NCBI RefSeq assembly: GCF_000308695.1
Contig: NZ_BAGG01000093.1
Location: 310,001-374,000 of the forward strand
Source: Nocardia takedensis NBRC 100417
GTDB lineage: Bacteria > Actinomycetota > Actinomycetes > Mycobacteriales > Mycobacteriaceae
Length of the DNA stretch: 64,000 nt
Reading direction: 5' to 3'
Made by a program: the position numbers and the translations under genes. This document shows positions 14,421 through 22,997 of the stretch, piece after piece (position 1 is the first letter of the stretch; every line of letters begins with the position of its first letter). The notes below the pieces were generated by a model. It did not search any database. It was not told where the DNA came from and saw nothing but the letters and a program-made list of their open reading frames with translations.

Positions 14421-14550
14421 GCGTTGCACCCTAGTGCCGCGAGCGCGTGGCGACGATTCGCCGATGTCGACACCGAATGCGTAAGCGGGCATGTCGAATT
14501 GGTCGGGGTTCGAATTGTCACGGGACGCGTGGTTCCCTACCCTCGTCGGC

Positions 14551-15054
14551 GTGGATCTGGAGGATCGGGTCGCCGCACTGGAACGGCGACTGGCGGTGTT
14601 GGAGTCGGAGCGGACTACGGCGGACGGGAACGCTCCCGGCGCGTCGGACTGGGCGATCCGGCGGTTGGGCGCGGATTTCGCCGAGTCGGACGTGGCGAAC
14701 GGCGGGGTGTTGTTCGGCGGTTCGGGGCGGTTGCCCGCGGGGGATGTCTTCGGGTGGCAGACCAGTTTCAGCACCGACGACCTGCTGTTGGACGACGCCG
14801 ACAGCGCGGCGGAATGTCTTGCGGCGCTGGGCAGTCCGGTCGGGCTGCGGTTGCTGCGGGCGATCCTGTCCGGGAGCAGGACGGCGGCGGAGTTGACCGA
14901 TGTCGACGGTGTGGGAACCTCGGCGCAGGTCTATCACCACCTGCGGCAGTTGGCGGCGGTGGGCTGGTTGCAGACGGTGGGGCGCGGACGTTTCGAGGTG
15001 CCGCCGGGCCGGGTGGTGCCGCTGCTGGTGGCGTTGGCGAGCGCCAGACGGTGA
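14551..15054 (+). CDS. winged-helix (ArsR-like) transcriptional regulator
   Basis: A 167-residue regulator. An N-terminal heptad-like segment ('LEDRVAALERRLAVLESE') suggests a short coiled coil for dimerisation. The C-terminal half is a winged helix: 'LGSPVGLRLLRAILSGSRTA' and 'GTSAQVYHHLRQLAAVGWLQ' with a wing 'TVGRGRFEVPPGRVVPLL'. No metal-binding Cys cluster is seen, so this is not a classical metal sensor. GTG 14551 is chosen because a CTACCC/TACCCT -10-like box lies just upstream and would make the transcript leaderless; ATG 14491 is an alternative. It precedes the acyl-CoA ligase genes and may regulate them, which is inference. Confidence 0.75.
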   Translation: MDLEDRVAALERRLAVLESERTTADGNAPGASDWAIRRLGADFAESDVANGGVLFGGSGRLPAGDVFGWQTSFSTDDLLLDDADSAAECLAALGSPVGLRLLRAILSGSRTAAELTDVDGVGTSAQVYHHLRQLAAVGWLQTVGRGRFEVPPGRVVPLLVALASARR

Positions 15055-15204
15055 CCGTGCGGCGTGACAGCCGTCGCACAACGAGTTGATGTCCGCTTTG
15101 TCGCCTTCAATCGTGACACGTGACACACCCTGCTACGGTGTGCCCATATGCTGTACGAGTTCGCTTGGTCGAGTGCCTCGCGAGTTGCTGTGGAGGTGTT
15201 CGAT

Positions 15205-16827
15205 ATGAAGGTTGCGCACGTTTTCGAAGTCGTGAAGGCACTCGGACTGTTGCGGACCAACGGAATCTCCGACCCGACCAAGCCGCTCGAGACGCTGCGC
15301 ACCATCAAGGAATCCAAGCTCTACGGCCCGCAGGCGACACTGGTCCAGCATTCCGCGCGGATCACCCCGAACGCGCCCGCCATCGCCGACGAGCGCGGCG
15401 AACTCACCTACAAGCAACTCGACGATCAGGCCACCGCGATCGCCCGTGGTTTGCGGGCGGCGGGCATCACGCAGGGCACGGTCATCGGCGCGCTGTGCCG
15501 CGACCACCGCGGACTGATCCTGGCCATGGTGGCGGCGGGCAAACTCGGCGTGAAGATCGCGCTGATGAACACCGGCTTCGCCAAGCCGCAGTTCGCCGAG
15601 GTGTGCGCGCGGGAGAACGTCAAGGCGATGCTGCACGACAGCGAATTCCTCGGCCTGCTCGACGCGCTGCCCGCCGACCTACCCCGCTATCTGACCTGGG
15701 TGGACGAAGGCGTCGACACCGCGGGCGAGCAGACCCTCGACGATCTGATCGCGGCCAACACCGCCGAACCGCTGCCCGCCCCCACCAAGCCCGGCGGCTT
15801 CATCATCCTGACCAGCGGCACCACCGGCCTGCCCAAGGGCGCGCCCCGCGAGAAGGCCTCGCCGCTGGCGACCGCCCAGTTCGTCGACCGCATCCCGTTC
15901 CCGCAGGGCGGCACCCAGGTCATCGTGTCGCCGATCTTCCACAGCACGGGTCTGGGCACCTGGCTGGTGTGCGCGGCGATCGGCAACAAGGTCGTGGTCC
16001 GCCGCCGTTTCGACGCCGAGGCGACGCTGAAGATGATCTCCGACCACAAGGCGGAGATGCTGGTGGCGGTGCCGACGATGCTGCACCGGATGACCGAACT
16101 GCCCGAGGAGGTCCGCGCCCGCTACGACCTGTCCTCGCTGAACTGCATCCTGCTCGCGGGCTCGGCGCTCTCGCCGGAACTGTGCGTGAAGGCCACGCAG
16201 GTCTTCGGGCCGAAGCTGTACAACCTCTACGGGTCCACCGAGGTCGCCATCGCCTCGGTCGCCCAGCCCGCCGACCTGGCGCTGGCCCCCGGCACCGTCG
16301 GGCGCTCGCCGGTCACCTGCGAGGTGCGCCTGTTCGACGACAACGATCAGCGGGTCACCGCGATCGACACCACCGCGCGCATCTTCGTCCGCAGCGGTTC
16401 GCCCTTCCAGGGCTACACCGACGGCAGGCACAAGCAGATCATCGACGGCTACATGTCCAGCGGCGACGTCGGCCACTTCGACGCCAACGGCCTGCTCATG
16501 GTCGACGGCCGCGACGACGACATGATCGTCTCCGGCGGCGAGAACGTCTTCCCGCAGGAGGTGGAGAACCTGCTGCTCGAACGCGAGGACGTGTTCGACG
16601 CCGCGGTGGTCGGCGTGGACGACGTCGAGTTCGGCAAGCGCCTGCGCGCGTTCGTGGTCCCGGAACCGGGTCGCACACCCGACGGCGAGGAACTCAAGAG
16701 CTACGTCAAGGACAATCTGGCCCGCTACAAGGTGCCGCGCGAGGTCGTCTTCCTCGACGACCTGCCGCGCAATCCGACCGGCAAGCTGCTGCGGCGGGTG
16801 CTGGTGGAGTACCAGGTCGACGCATAA
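15205..16827 (+). CDS. fatty-acyl-CoA ligase / AMP-binding synthetase (FadD type)
   Basis: A 540-residue adenylate-forming enzyme that would activate a carboxylic acid, probably a fatty acid, to its CoA thioester or an acyl-adenylate. Motifs in order: P-loop 'IILTSGTTGLPKGAPR', 'YNLYGSTEVA', 'GYMSSGDVGHFDANGLLMVD' then 'GRDDDMIVSGGENVFPQEVE', and the C-terminal catalytic Lys segment 'NPTGKLLRR'. ATG 15205 follows GGAGGT by 8 bases. The next gene is a close paralogue. The upstream DNA (15107-15140) has a GTGACACGTGACAC direct repeat that could be an operator. Confidence 0.92.
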   Translation: MKVAHVFEVVKALGLLRTNGISDPTKPLETLRTIKESKLYGPQATLVQHSARITPNAPAIADERGELTYKQLDDQATAIARGLRAAGITQGTVIGALCRDHRGLILAMVAAGKLGVKIALMNTGFAKPQFAEVCARENVKAMLHDSEFLGLLDALPADLPRYLTWVDEGVDTAGEQTLDDLIAANTAEPLPAPTKPGGFIILTSGTTGLPKGAPREKASPLATAQFVDRIPFPQGGTQVIVSPIFHSTGLGTWLVCAAIGNKVVVRRRFDAEATLKMISDHKAEMLVAVPTMLHRMTELPEEVRARYDLSSLNCILLAGSALSPELCVKATQVFGPKLYNLYGSTEVAIASVAQPADLALAPGTVGRSPVTCEVRLFDDNDQRVTAIDTTARIFVRSGSPFQGYTDGRHKQIIDGYMSSGDVGHFDANGLLMVDGRDDDMIVSGGENVFPQEVENLLLEREDVFDAAVVGVDDVEFGKRLRAFVVPEPGRTPDGEELKSYVKDNLARYKVPREVVFLDDLPRNPTGKLLRRVLVEYQVDA

Positions 16828-16964
16828 CGGGAGCGTAGCGGGGTGGAGACGACGGCCACGGTGTCCGATGGCCGGTTGCTATTGTGGGCGACAGCACTGG
16901 ATCTCGAAGTAGCGGTCCACACCACCGCCAACCTCCGTGGGTGGATCGCGGAAGGTTGTCGTCG

Positions 16965-18623
16965 ATGTCGTCTCTGCCCTTCCCCGCCCTAGGTGGCACC
17001 GCGCGTAAGGCGGCCGACGCCGCGCTCGGTGTGAACGTGATGCTCAAGCGCCGGATGTTCAATCCGCTGCGCCCGGACCACGCCATCCGCTCGGCCTTCA
17101 ACGTCTTGAAGTTCGGTCCCTTCGCGGGCGTGGTCATGCACGCCGCGCAGACCAGGCCCACCGCGGCGGCCATCGTCGACGAACGGGGTGAGATCACCTT
17201 CGGTCAGCTCGACGAGCAGGCCAACGCCTTGGCGCGCGGCCTGCGCGCCCGCGGCATCGAGCCCGGCGACGTCATCGCGCTGCTGGCCCGCGATCATCGC
17301 GGCATGGTGCTGAGCCTGCTGGCCAGCGGCAAACTGGGCGTGCGGGCGGTGCTGATGAACACCGGTTTCGCCAAGCCGCAGTTCGCCGACGTCGCCACCC
17401 GCGAGAAGGTCAAGGCGGTGCTGCACGACAGCGAGTTCCTCGACTTGATGAGCGCGATTCCCGACACCATCCCGCGCATCCTGACCTGGGTGGACGAGAA
17501 GGACGGCGTCGATCCGGCGGTACCGACCATCGAGTCGGTGGCGGCGGGACAGTCCGGCGCGGCGCTGCCCGCCCCCGCCAAGCCGGGCGGTCTGGTCATC
17601 CTGACCAGCGGCACCACCGGCACCCCGAAGGGCGCGCCGCGCGACCGGGTCAGCCCGTTCGCCTCGGCGCAGTTCATCGACCGGGTGCCGCTGCCGGTCA
17701 ACGGCACGATGCTCATGGCCGCGCCGATCTTCCACGGCACCGGCCTGTCGCAGTTCACCATCGGCTTGGCGCTGGGCAATCGGGTGGTGTTCCAGCAGCG
17801 GCGGTTCGACCCGGAGCTGACGTTGGCCAATATCGCGAAGTATCGGGCCGATTCGCTGGTGGTGGTGCCGACGATGTTGCAGCGCATCCTCGACCTGGAC
17901 GACGACGTGCTGGCGAAGTACGACGTCGGCAGCATCAAGGTGATCTTCGCCGCGGGGTCGGCGATCGCGCCGGATGTGGTGACCCGCACGCTCGACCACT
18001 TCTCCGACAGCCTCTACAACCTCTACGGCTCCACCGAGTGCGCGGTGATGACGGTGGCGACGCCGGAGGATCTGCGCAAGGCCCCGACCACCGCGGGCAA
18101 GGCGCCGGTCGGGATCCGGATCGTGCTGCTGGACGAGAAGCGCGAGCCGATCACCGAACCGAACGTGACCGGCACCATCTTCGTCGACAACGGGTTCGCA
18201 TTCACCGGCTACACCGACGGCCGCACCAAGGAGATCGTCGACGGCATGATGTCCAGCGGTGACGTCGGGCATTTCGACGCCGAGGGCCTGCTCTACATCG
18301 ACGGCCGCGACGACGACATGATCGTCTCCGGCGGCGAGAACGTCTTCCCGCTCGAGGTGGAGAACCTGATCGCGGGACGCGACGACATCTTCGAGGCCGC
18401 CGTGGTCGGCGTGGACGACCGCGAGTTCGGCAAGCGACTGCGCGCCTTCGTGGTGCCCGGCCCGGAGTCCAAGCGCGATCCGCAGGAGATCAAGGATTTC
18501 GTCAAGGCCAACTTGGCCCGCTACAAGGTGCCGCGCGAAGTGGTCTTCCTGGACGAGTTGCCCCGCAACGCGACGGGCAAGCTGCTGCGCAAGCCGCTGA
18601 TCGAGATGGACGTCGACGCCTGA
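16965..18623 (+). CDS. fatty-acyl-CoA ligase / AMP-binding synthetase (FadD type), tandem paralogue
   Basis: A 552-residue paralogue of the preceding enzyme, with the same motif set: 'VILTSGTTGTPKGAPRDR', 'YNLYGSTECA', 'MMSSGDVGHFDAEGLLYIDG', 'DDDMIVSGGENVFPLEVENL' and 'NATGKLLRK'. The two share long identical stretches (for example 'GFAKPQF', 'KLGV', 'VFLD-LPRN'), so they arose by duplication. ATG 16965 follows GGAAGG. About 137 bases separate it from the previous gene, enough for its own promoter, so the pair may be separately expressed. The substrate is not predictable. Confidence 0.92.
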   Translation: MSSLPFPALGGTARKAADAALGVNVMLKRRMFNPLRPDHAIRSAFNVLKFGPFAGVVMHAAQTRPTAAAIVDERGEITFGQLDEQANALARGLRARGIEPGDVIALLARDHRGMVLSLLASGKLGVRAVLMNTGFAKPQFADVATREKVKAVLHDSEFLDLMSAIPDTIPRILTWVDEKDGVDPAVPTIESVAAGQSGAALPAPAKPGGLVILTSGTTGTPKGAPRDRVSPFASAQFIDRVPLPVNGTMLMAAPIFHGTGLSQFTIGLALGNRVVFQQRRFDPELTLANIAKYRADSLVVVPTMLQRILDLDDDVLAKYDVGSIKVIFAAGSAIAPDVVTRTLDHFSDSLYNLYGSTECAVMTVATPEDLRKAPTTAGKAPVGIRIVLLDEKREPITEPNVTGTIFVDNGFAFTGYTDGRTKEIVDGMMSSGDVGHFDAEGLLYIDGRDDDMIVSGGENVFPLEVENLIAGRDDIFEAAVVGVDDREFGKRLRAFVVPGPESKRDPQEIKDFVKANLARYKVPREVVFLDELPRNATGKLLRKPLIEMDVDA

Positions 18624-18640
18624 GTCGATCCGGGCACGCA

Positions 18641-18670
18641 GGGGCCGGTTCCCGGCACGGGAGCCGGCCT
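18641..18670. terminator. terminator after the second acyl-CoA ligase
   Basis: Stem GCCGGTTCCC (18644-18653) pairs with GGGAGCCGGC (18659-18668), with one G-T pair, and a 5-base loop, 20 bases after the stop. Confidence 0.6.
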
Positions 18671-18723
18671 CTCCCGTTTCCGGCGTGGCGAAAGGGCCGT
18701 GACCTCTCGGTTATCATCAGCGG

Positions 18724-19287
18724 GTGAGCATCGAGTTCGGCCGGTCGGCCGCCGCGGACCGCGACGCGGTCGCGCGGCTGCGCGGCGCGTCCGCCGGTGC
18801 GATCTCGGGGAGCCTGTCGTGGGCCGGGCACGGGTGGGCGGCGGGCGGTTCCGCCCCCGACAGCACCACCGCGGCCCTGCTCGTCGCGGCGGCCGCGGCC
18901 CTCGGCGCGCTGATCGCCGGGCTCGGCCCGCTGCGCGAGAGCGCCGTCGGTCTGGTGGCCGCGCTGTTCGGCGGCCAGGTCCTCGGTCACTTCGTGATGG
19001 GTTTCGGTTCGGGCCACCTGCATCACGGTGACGCGCAACTGAGCCCGAAGATGCTCTTCGGCCACCTGGTCGCGGCCGGATTCGCCGCGCTGCTGGTGCT
19101 CGGCGCGGAAGCCGCGTATCGGATCGGCACGGCCGCCTTGGCGCGGGTCGTTCCGCTGCGGCTCGTGCTGCCCGTCGTCCTCGAACCCGCTCCGCCGCGC
19201 ACCGCGCACCGGGACCGGGTCGTCCTGCGGATCTTCGCCGCCCAGGCGCTGCGGACCAGGGGTCCGCCGTCGCTCGTTCGTTCCTGA
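18724..19287 (+). CDS. His-containing integral membrane protein, partner of the PepSY protein
   Basis: A 187-residue protein with three or four predicted membrane segments ('ALLVAAAAALGALIAGLGPL', 'AVGLVAALFGGQVLGHFVMG', 'LFGHLVAAGFAALLVLGAEA') and a short His-rich loop 'GFGSGHLHHGDAQLS'. His residues near membrane segments fit a metal-related role; together with the His-rich PepSY protein downstream, copper or haem/iron handling is plausible. GTG 18724 lies 5 bases after a TATCAT box (18713-18718), suggesting a leaderless transcript. Family not recognised. Confidence 0.65.
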   Translation: MSIEFGRSAAADRDAVARLRGASAGAISGSLSWAGHGWAAGGSAPDSTTAALLVAAAAALGALIAGLGPLRESAVGLVAALFGGQVLGHFVMGFGSGHLHHGDAQLSPKMLFGHLVAAGFAALLVLGAEAAYRIGTAALARVVPLRLVLPVVLEPAPPRTAHRDRVVLRIFAAQALRTRGPPSLVRS

Positions 19288-19372
19288 TCCTTCCCCTCCG
19301 GTGCGCGAACCCGTCGGTTCGCGGCCTGTCCGTGCGCGGACCACCGGAATTCCCCTCGGAAACGAAACGAAC

Positions 19373-20815
19373 GTGACGACAACAGAAGATCTCCCCAACG
19401 GCGTCGCGGAGTCGACGCCGTCAGCCGAGCCCGCGCCGCGTCGCGCCACGGGCGCCGGGCTGCAAGCGCTGGCCTTGCGGCTGCACTTCTACGCGGGCGT
19501 CGTGGTGGCGCCCTTCATCCTGATCGCCGCGATCACGGGTGCGCTCTACGCCATCTCCCCCACCCTGGAGCAGATCGTCTCCCGCGATCTGCTGACCGTC
19601 GAGCCCGGCGGGACTACGCGTCCGCTGTCGGAGCAGGTCGCGGCCGCCGTGGCCGTCCGCCCCGATCTGGCCTTGGTCGCGGTCGCCCCCGCGCCCGGCG
19701 CCGAGGACACCACCCGCGTCCTGTTCGCCGATCCCACCCTGGGTGAATCCGAACGCCGCGCGGTCTTCATCGATCCCTACACCGCGCGGTCGGTGGGCGA
19801 TTCGGTCGTCTACGGCAGTTCCGGCGCGCTCCCGCTGCGCACCTGGATCGACCGTCTGCACCGGGACCTGCACCTCGGCGAACCCGGTCGCCTCTACAGC
19901 GAATTCGCCGCCTCCTGGCTGTGGGTGATCGCCCTGGCCGGCCTGGTGCTCTGGATCCGGCGCGTGCGGTCGCGGCGGGCCCGGAATTCGGCGGCCTGGC
20001 TGTTCGCGCCCGACCGGTCCAAGCCCGGCAGGTTGCGGAACATGAACTGGCACGGCGTGATCGGGGTGTGGATTCTCCCGCTGGCGCTGCTGCTGTCGGT
20101 GACCGGGATGACCTGGTCCACCTACGCGGGCGAGAACATCGGCGACCTGCGTCAGCAACTGAGCTGGACGACGCCGGTTTTGGACACCGCGCTGCCGGGG
20201 GCCGCCGAACCCGCGCCCGCGCACGGCGACCACCACGCGGGCCACCGGGAGACGGCGCCCGTGGTCGACCCGAGCGCGCGGATCGCGCAACTGGACGGCG
20301 TCTACGCGGCGGCGCGGAACGCGGGCATCAACCGCGGAGTCGAGATCGCGGTACCCGCCGACGAGACCGCTTTCAGCGTCAAACAACGTCGGATGCCGGG
20401 CACCCTGACCGTGGACGCGGTGGCGGTGGACGGGGCGACCGCCACGGTCACCTCGCGCCTGCCCTACGCCGAGTGGCCGCTGATGGCCAAACTGACCAAC
20501 TGGGGCATCCAGTTCCACATGGGTCTGATGTTCGGTCTGCTCAACCAGGTGCTGCTGTTGGCGGCCATGCTCGGGCTGATCGTCGTCATCCTCCTCGGCT
20601 ACCGCATGTGGTGGCAGCGCCGACCCGCCCGCGGCGCGCGCTTCGGCCGGGCTCCCCGGCGCGGCGCGTTGCGGCGGAGTTCGCCGTGGGTCGCGGTCGC
20701 GCTGCTCGGCGCCGCGGCGGTGATCGGCTGGTTCGCCCCGCTGATCGGCGTCGGACTGATCGTCTTCTTCGCCATCGACATCATCGCCGGACAGGTGCGC
20801 CGTACGGCCGCCTGA
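19373..20815 (+). CDS. PepSY-associated TM protein (putative metal/siderophore reductase-like)
   Basis: A 480-residue protein of the PepSY-TM family. A first transmembrane helix ('FYAGVVVAPFILIAAITGAL', about residues 35-55) is followed by an external PepSY domain, a second span ('LWVIALAGLVLWI'), a third ('VIGVWILPLALLLSVTGMTW'), a His-rich external loop 'HGDHHAGHRE', a second PepSY-like segment and C-terminal spans. Conserved His residues 'IDRLHRDLHLGE' and 'NWHGVIGVW' could bind haem, as in related reductases. GTG 19373 follows GGAA. The same-strand neighbour upstream is probably co-expressed. Confidence 0.85.
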   Translation: MTTTEDLPNGVAESTPSAEPAPRRATGAGLQALALRLHFYAGVVVAPFILIAAITGALYAISPTLEQIVSRDLLTVEPGGTTRPLSEQVAAAVAVRPDLALVAVAPAPGAEDTTRVLFADPTLGESERRAVFIDPYTARSVGDSVVYGSSGALPLRTWIDRLHRDLHLGEPGRLYSEFAASWLWVIALAGLVLWIRRVRSRRARNSAAWLFAPDRSKPGRLRNMNWHGVIGVWILPLALLLSVTGMTWSTYAGENIGDLRQQLSWTTPVLDTALPGAAEPAPAHGDHHAGHRETAPVVDPSARIAQLDGVYAAARNAGINRGVEIAVPADETAFSVKQRRMPGTLTVDAVAVDGATATVTSRLPYAEWPLMAKLTNWGIQFHMGLMFGLLNQVLLLAAMLGLIVVILLGYRMWWQRRPARGARFGRAPRRGALRRSSPWVAVALLGAAAVIGWFAPLIGVGLIVFFAIDIIAGQVRRTAA

Positions 20816-20914
20816 GTCCGAACTTCCCCCACCGGCCTGCCGCTCGGCACGGCCGTCGGTGAGCCGCGCCCACAGCGCGCCACCTCCCACACTTCTCGAA
20901 AGGCACGTTCCCCC

Positions 20915-21613
20915 ATGAAGTTCCGCACCCTCTCCCTAGCCGTGGCCTGCCTGGCGAGCGCCGTCGCCGCCACCACCGGCGTCGGTTCCGCCGCGACGCC
21001 CGACGCGGTCGGTTTCTCCGCGCATGCCACCGACACCGCCTCGATCATCACCGTCGACTCCGGTTCGCTGGTGGTCGCGGACAACGCGCTGAAGATCCTC
21101 GCCCCGGACGGCGCCGTGCTCGCGGGCACACCGCTGACCTTCCGCGTCGACGATTTCGAGTTCCCGCTCGAGGCCACGATCGCCGGTCGCGAAGCCACCT
21201 TGGTCCCGCAACTGCGGATGGAGCGCGCCGTCTACCGTCCGGTCGCGCTGCCCTACGAGGACAAAGCGCCCTGGAAGAACGAATACGACCGCGAACAGGC
21301 CGCGTGGAGCCGCATGACCAGCACCATCGGCATGGGCGCCACGCTCGGCACCCTCGTCGGCGGACTCGCGGGCGGCGGCCTCGGCTGCGTTCTCGGCGGG
21401 ATCGCGGGCGCCACCGTCGCCTCGGCCACCATCGTCGGCCTGTTCGGGCCGTTCGTCCCGGCCGCGGTGGTCGGCTGCGTCGCGGGCGTGCTGGCGGTCG
21501 GGGCCATCGGCACGCTGGTCGGGCAGATCGCCATCACCGCGCCCGTCGCGATCGGCGCGGCGATCCAGTACGCGACCACGGTCAACCAACCGTTCGCGGC
21601 CCCGGCGAAGTAG
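20915..21613 (+). CDS. secreted glycine-zipper protein (Nocardia-type), copy 1
   Basis: A 232-residue protein with a signal peptide (cleavage near 'GSAA-TPDA'), a beta-rich region, a central segment 'PVALPYEDKAPWKNEYDREQ' plus AAWSRMTSTI, and a C-terminal Gly/Ala-rich double hydrophobic stretch ('LGTLVGGLAGGGLGCVLGGI', 'VVGCVAGVLAVGAIGTLVGQ') of glycine-zipper type, likely membrane-inserting. A paralogue lies at 40309-41004 with the central segment almost unchanged. I know this type from Nocardia genomes but no function. ATG 20915 follows GAAAGG. It lies behind the PepSY gene, 99 bases away. Confidence 0.8.
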   Translation: MKFRTLSLAVACLASAVAATTGVGSAATPDAVGFSAHATDTASIITVDSGSLVVADNALKILAPDGAVLAGTPLTFRVDDFEFPLEATIAGREATLVPQLRMERAVYRPVALPYEDKAPWKNEYDREQAAWSRMTSTIGMGATLGTLVGGLAGGGLGCVLGGIAGATVASATIVGLFGPFVPAAVVGCVAGVLAVGAIGTLVGQIAITAPVAIGAAIQYATTVNQPFAAPAK

Positions 21614-21621
21614 TTCTCGCG

Positions 21622-21654
21622 GTCCGGTCCGGAGCGGGACGCTTCGGACCGGAC
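21622..21654. terminator. convergent terminator
   Basis: A perfect 10-bp stem (21622-21631 with 21645-21654), 13-base loop, between the converging glycine-zipper gene and the alkyl-sulfatase-like gene. Confidence 0.65.
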
Positions 21655-21702
21655 TCCGCAAGGCGACGGCACATCGACGATTTACGCGAAATCTGCTGCG
21701 CG

Positions 21703-22609
21703 CTAACGCATGTGCATGTCGAACCCGGTGATCTCGCGGTCGATCAGGCCCATCAGCGCGCGCCAGGCCGTCGGGTCGCCGGAGACGGTCGCGGGTTCGG
21801 TGGTTCCGTCCAGATCGGTGACGGTGAGTTCGACCACCGCGTCGCAGTCGTCGGCGATCCCGTCGGTGACGACCAGGACCCGGTGCCGGACCCGGACGGT
21901 GAGCAACCGGTCGGCATCGGTGAACCGCAGTCCGAGGGTCAGCGTGAGGCCCGCGGCCTTGTCGGCGTCGAGCAGATAGCGCCAGCCACGCACGACCTCG
22001 GCCGGATCGCCGGGCGCGCCCAGCATCGTCAGCATGGAGCGGAGCAGATCGCCGGTGTCGAAGGCGCGTTCCAATTCCAGTGCGCCGGTGAGGTACCAGG
22101 AGCGGGCGATCGGGTTGAGCTCCTGGTAGCCGCGGGCCCGCAACGCGGCGGCCTCGAGCAGGCGCGCGTTCTCGTGGTCCGGGTTGGCGCGCAACGCGAG
22201 TTGGGTCAGTTCTGCGGCCAATTGGTGATCGCCCGCCACGTGGTCGTCCTCGGCGGCCGCCACCACGGCGTCGACCCCGCCCATGAGTCCGACCAGCCGT
22301 CGCGCCTTGTGCGCGGGCAACGACGGATAGAGATCGGTGGAATCGCCGCTGAACCAGCTCACCCAGCCGGTGAAGTATTCCGGCACCGCCGTGAACGGCG
22401 TCCCGTACATGGGCACGGTGTAGGGCGGATCGAGCAGTTCCTCGGGAATGTCCTTCAGGGCGTGCTGCAATTCGACCGGGGTGTAGCCCTTGTTGATCAG
22501 CCGGATCGACTGGTCCCAGAAATACTGGGTCGCGTCCCGATACTTGGTGACGGTCTCGCGGATGTGCCGCTTCCGGCCAAGTGCGCTCGACGTCGTAGGG
22601 ATTGGGCAC
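21703..22609 (-). pseudogene. alkyl-sulfatase-like dimerisation/SCP2 protein, frameshifted and lacking the metallo-beta-lactamase domain
   Basis: The main frame (21703 to about 22580) matches the C-terminal half of linear alkyl sulfatases: the dimerisation part 'TVTKYRDATQYFWDQSIRLI', 'YTPVELQHALKDIPEELLDP', 'YFTGWVSWFSGDSTDLYPSL', 'ARGYQELNPIARSWYLTGAL', then an SCP2-like lipid-binding end. The zinc-binding N-terminal hydrolase domain is absent. A GTG at 22609 with an AGGGAG box reads 'PNPYDVERTWPE' and then needs a one-base shift near 22570-22580 to join 'KRHIRETVTKY'. So the gene appears both shortened (perhaps a natural short form) and frameshifted. Without the hydrolase domain it cannot cleave sulfate esters. 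Confidence 0.7.
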
Positions 22610-22721
22610 GGCGACTCCCTCGCGGCTCGACGTGTCCGCGCCGGGCGGCGTCGGACGCTCAGCCGCGATCCTGCCGCGGGCATCGCCGCAAAGCCTCACC
22701 CCGCGCGGATGAGGCGGACCC

Positions 22722-22970
22722 TCAGACCACCGGGTCGCCCTCGGTCTCCTCGGTCTTCGGCGTGGGCGGGACCTGGACCGGGCGCAGCACGACCCAGGCG
22801 ATGAACGCCACGGCGACCGCGCCCATGCCCAAGCCCGCCCACAGGTTGACGTTGATGCCGCCGGTCTTGGCCTCCTCGGCGGCGGTGTCGTGGACCAGTC
22901 CGGTGACAATCAGGATGACGGCGTAGAGGCCGAGTAGCGCGCCGACGATGGTGCGGATGTCGAAAAGCAT
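22722..22970 (-). CDS. small two-span membrane protein, symporter partner
   Basis: An 82-residue protein with two hydrophobic segments ('IVGALLGLYAVILIVTGLVH' and 'LWAGLGMGAVAVAFIAWVVL') and an acidic tail. ATG 22970 follows GGAGCC. It starts 27 bases after the solute:sodium symporter gene on the same strand. Small two-span proteins of this kind accompany SSS-family transporters, so it is probably an accessory subunit. The pairing is inferred from position. Confidence 0.75.
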   Translation of the reverse strand: MLFDIRTIVGALLGLYAVILIVTGLVHDTAAEEAKTGGINVNLWAGLGMGAVAVAFIAWVVLRPVQVPPTPKTEETEGDPVV

Positions 22971-22997
22971 GGGTGGCTCCTTGGCGGCGGGGACGGA

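Noticed and set aside
15107..15140. GTGACAC direct repeat before the first acyl-CoA ligase as a known operator
   Set aside because: It does not match a known binding site well enough to name; only mentioned in the gene entry.
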